From assembly GCA_022563285.1 (NCBI GenBank), contig JADFNQ010000077.1:1-6561 (forward strand): a stretch of 6,561 nucleotides of DNA, written 5' to 3'. The translations under genes were made by a program, and so were the position numbers. The notes beneath the pieces were generated by a model, which worked only from the letters and a program-made list of their open reading frames with translations, was not told the DNA's origin and did not search any database. The DNA is from Chloroflexota bacterium (GTDB taxonomy: Bacteria; Chloroflexota; Dehalococcoidia; SM23-28-2; RBG-16-64-32). Each line of letters starts with the position of its first letter. The stretch's first letter is position 1. This document shows, piece by piece, positions 6,413 to 6,561 of the stretch.

Positions 6413-6440
6413 TCGGGCGTAGCGCTAAGCCTACGTCTGG
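6413..6440. terminator. Possible weak hairpin between convergent genes
   Basis: CGTAG at 6418-6422 pairs with CTACG at 6431-6435 across an 8-base loop. The stem can be lengthened outward with G-U and G-C pairs toward 6413 and 6440 on the plus-strand transcript. It lies directly between the converging stops at 6404 and 6431, where a shared terminator would be expected. No T tract follows on either side, so this is a suggestion from position more than from structure. Confidence 0.25.
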
Positions 6441-6561
6441 GGAGCGGGCCGTCCGGGGAGGTCCAGGTCCGGCGGCGGCGGCGCCGGGTTCTCCACGCCG
6501 AACATAAGGTTCACGGGCACGAGGGAGACCAGCTCCGCCAGCTCCCACTTCCCGTCCTTCT
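6431..6561 (-). CDS. Unidentified protein, C-terminal end only (runs off right edge)
   Basis: On the minus strand a frame is open from the right edge (first complete codon at 6559-6557) to the stop TAG (6433-6431), giving 42 residues. It begins KDGKWELAELVSLVPVNLMF and ends in a Pro-rich tail, PAPPPPDLDLPGRPAPQT. Third codon positions are strongly G/C and the first half has a normal mixed composition, unlike the Arg/Pro-rich antisense frames elsewhere in the window, which supports real coding. The start is outside the window. I do not recognise the family; the Pro-rich tail looks disordered. The gene converges on the GNAT gene with 26 bases between the two stops. The alternative is a longer open minus-strand frame (6279-6548) that overlaps the GNAT end, but its Gly/Ala/Arg/Pro-rich composition suggests a shadow. 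Confidence 0.6.
   Translation of the reverse strand, partial: KDGKWELAELVSLVPVNLMFGVENPAPPPPDLDLPGRPAPQT

Noticed and set aside
1..6561. Search for tRNA, rRNA, CRISPR arrays, insertion sequences, riboswitches and attachment sites
   Set aside because: Nearly every base is inside a supported gene. No tandem or spaced direct repeats, transposase motifs or structured RNA were seen by eye, and the gaps are too small for most of these.

Overview
This is a GC-rich, gene-dense bacterial chromosome segment. Eight genes run on the plus strand with almost no space between them, and one truncated gene enters from the right edge on the minus strand. The gene set (argF, cdaA, cdaR, der, plsY, a HEAT-repeat protein, a NUDIX hydrolase, a GNAT acetyltransferase), the frequent GTG starts and stop/start overlaps, and the style of the HEAT, NUDIX and GNAT proteins suggest a GC-rich Chloroflexota lineage, perhaps Dehalococcoidia. 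That assignment is inferred from gene order and protein style; no marker gene such as 16S rRNA is present.

Layout. Bases 1-285 are the C-terminal end of ornithine carbamoyltransferase (argF). Bases 287-1108 encode the membrane diadenylate cyclase CdaA, and 1134-2393 its presumed regulator CdaR, a membrane-anchored protein with four YbbR-like repeats. Bases 2396-3754 encode the double GTPase Der, needed for 50S ribosome assembly, and 3754-4401 encode PlsY, the acyl-phosphate glycerol-3-phosphate acyltransferase. Junctions in this block range from a 1-base overlap to a 25-base gap, so argF through plsY is probably one transcription unit. The only sizeable gap, 67 bases before the chosen HEAT start, holds a weak promoter candidate and a short hairpin. 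A second cluster follows: the HEAT-repeat protein (4469-5392), a NUDIX hydrolase (5389-5841) and a GNAT acetyltransferase (5838-6404), each pair overlapping by a GTGA. After a 26-base convergent gap, bases 6431-6561 carry the C-terminal end of an unidentified minus-strand gene.

How the genes relate. CdaA and CdaR form the c-di-AMP synthesis module. In Firmicutes this pair is followed by glmM (cell-wall precursor synthesis). Here it is followed by der (ribosome assembly) and plsY (the first acylation in phospholipid synthesis), so the second messenger, ribosome assembly and membrane-lipid synthesis may share a transcript. The HEAT protein has no assigned function.

No mobile element, CRISPR array, tRNA, rRNA or clear undescribed system is visible. 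The points most worth checking are residue changes at conserved sites (Asp for Cys in the HCLP motif of ArgF; Val for Asn and Arg for Lys in PlsY motifs), the unusual neighbours of cdaA-cdaR, and the uncharacterised HEAT protein.
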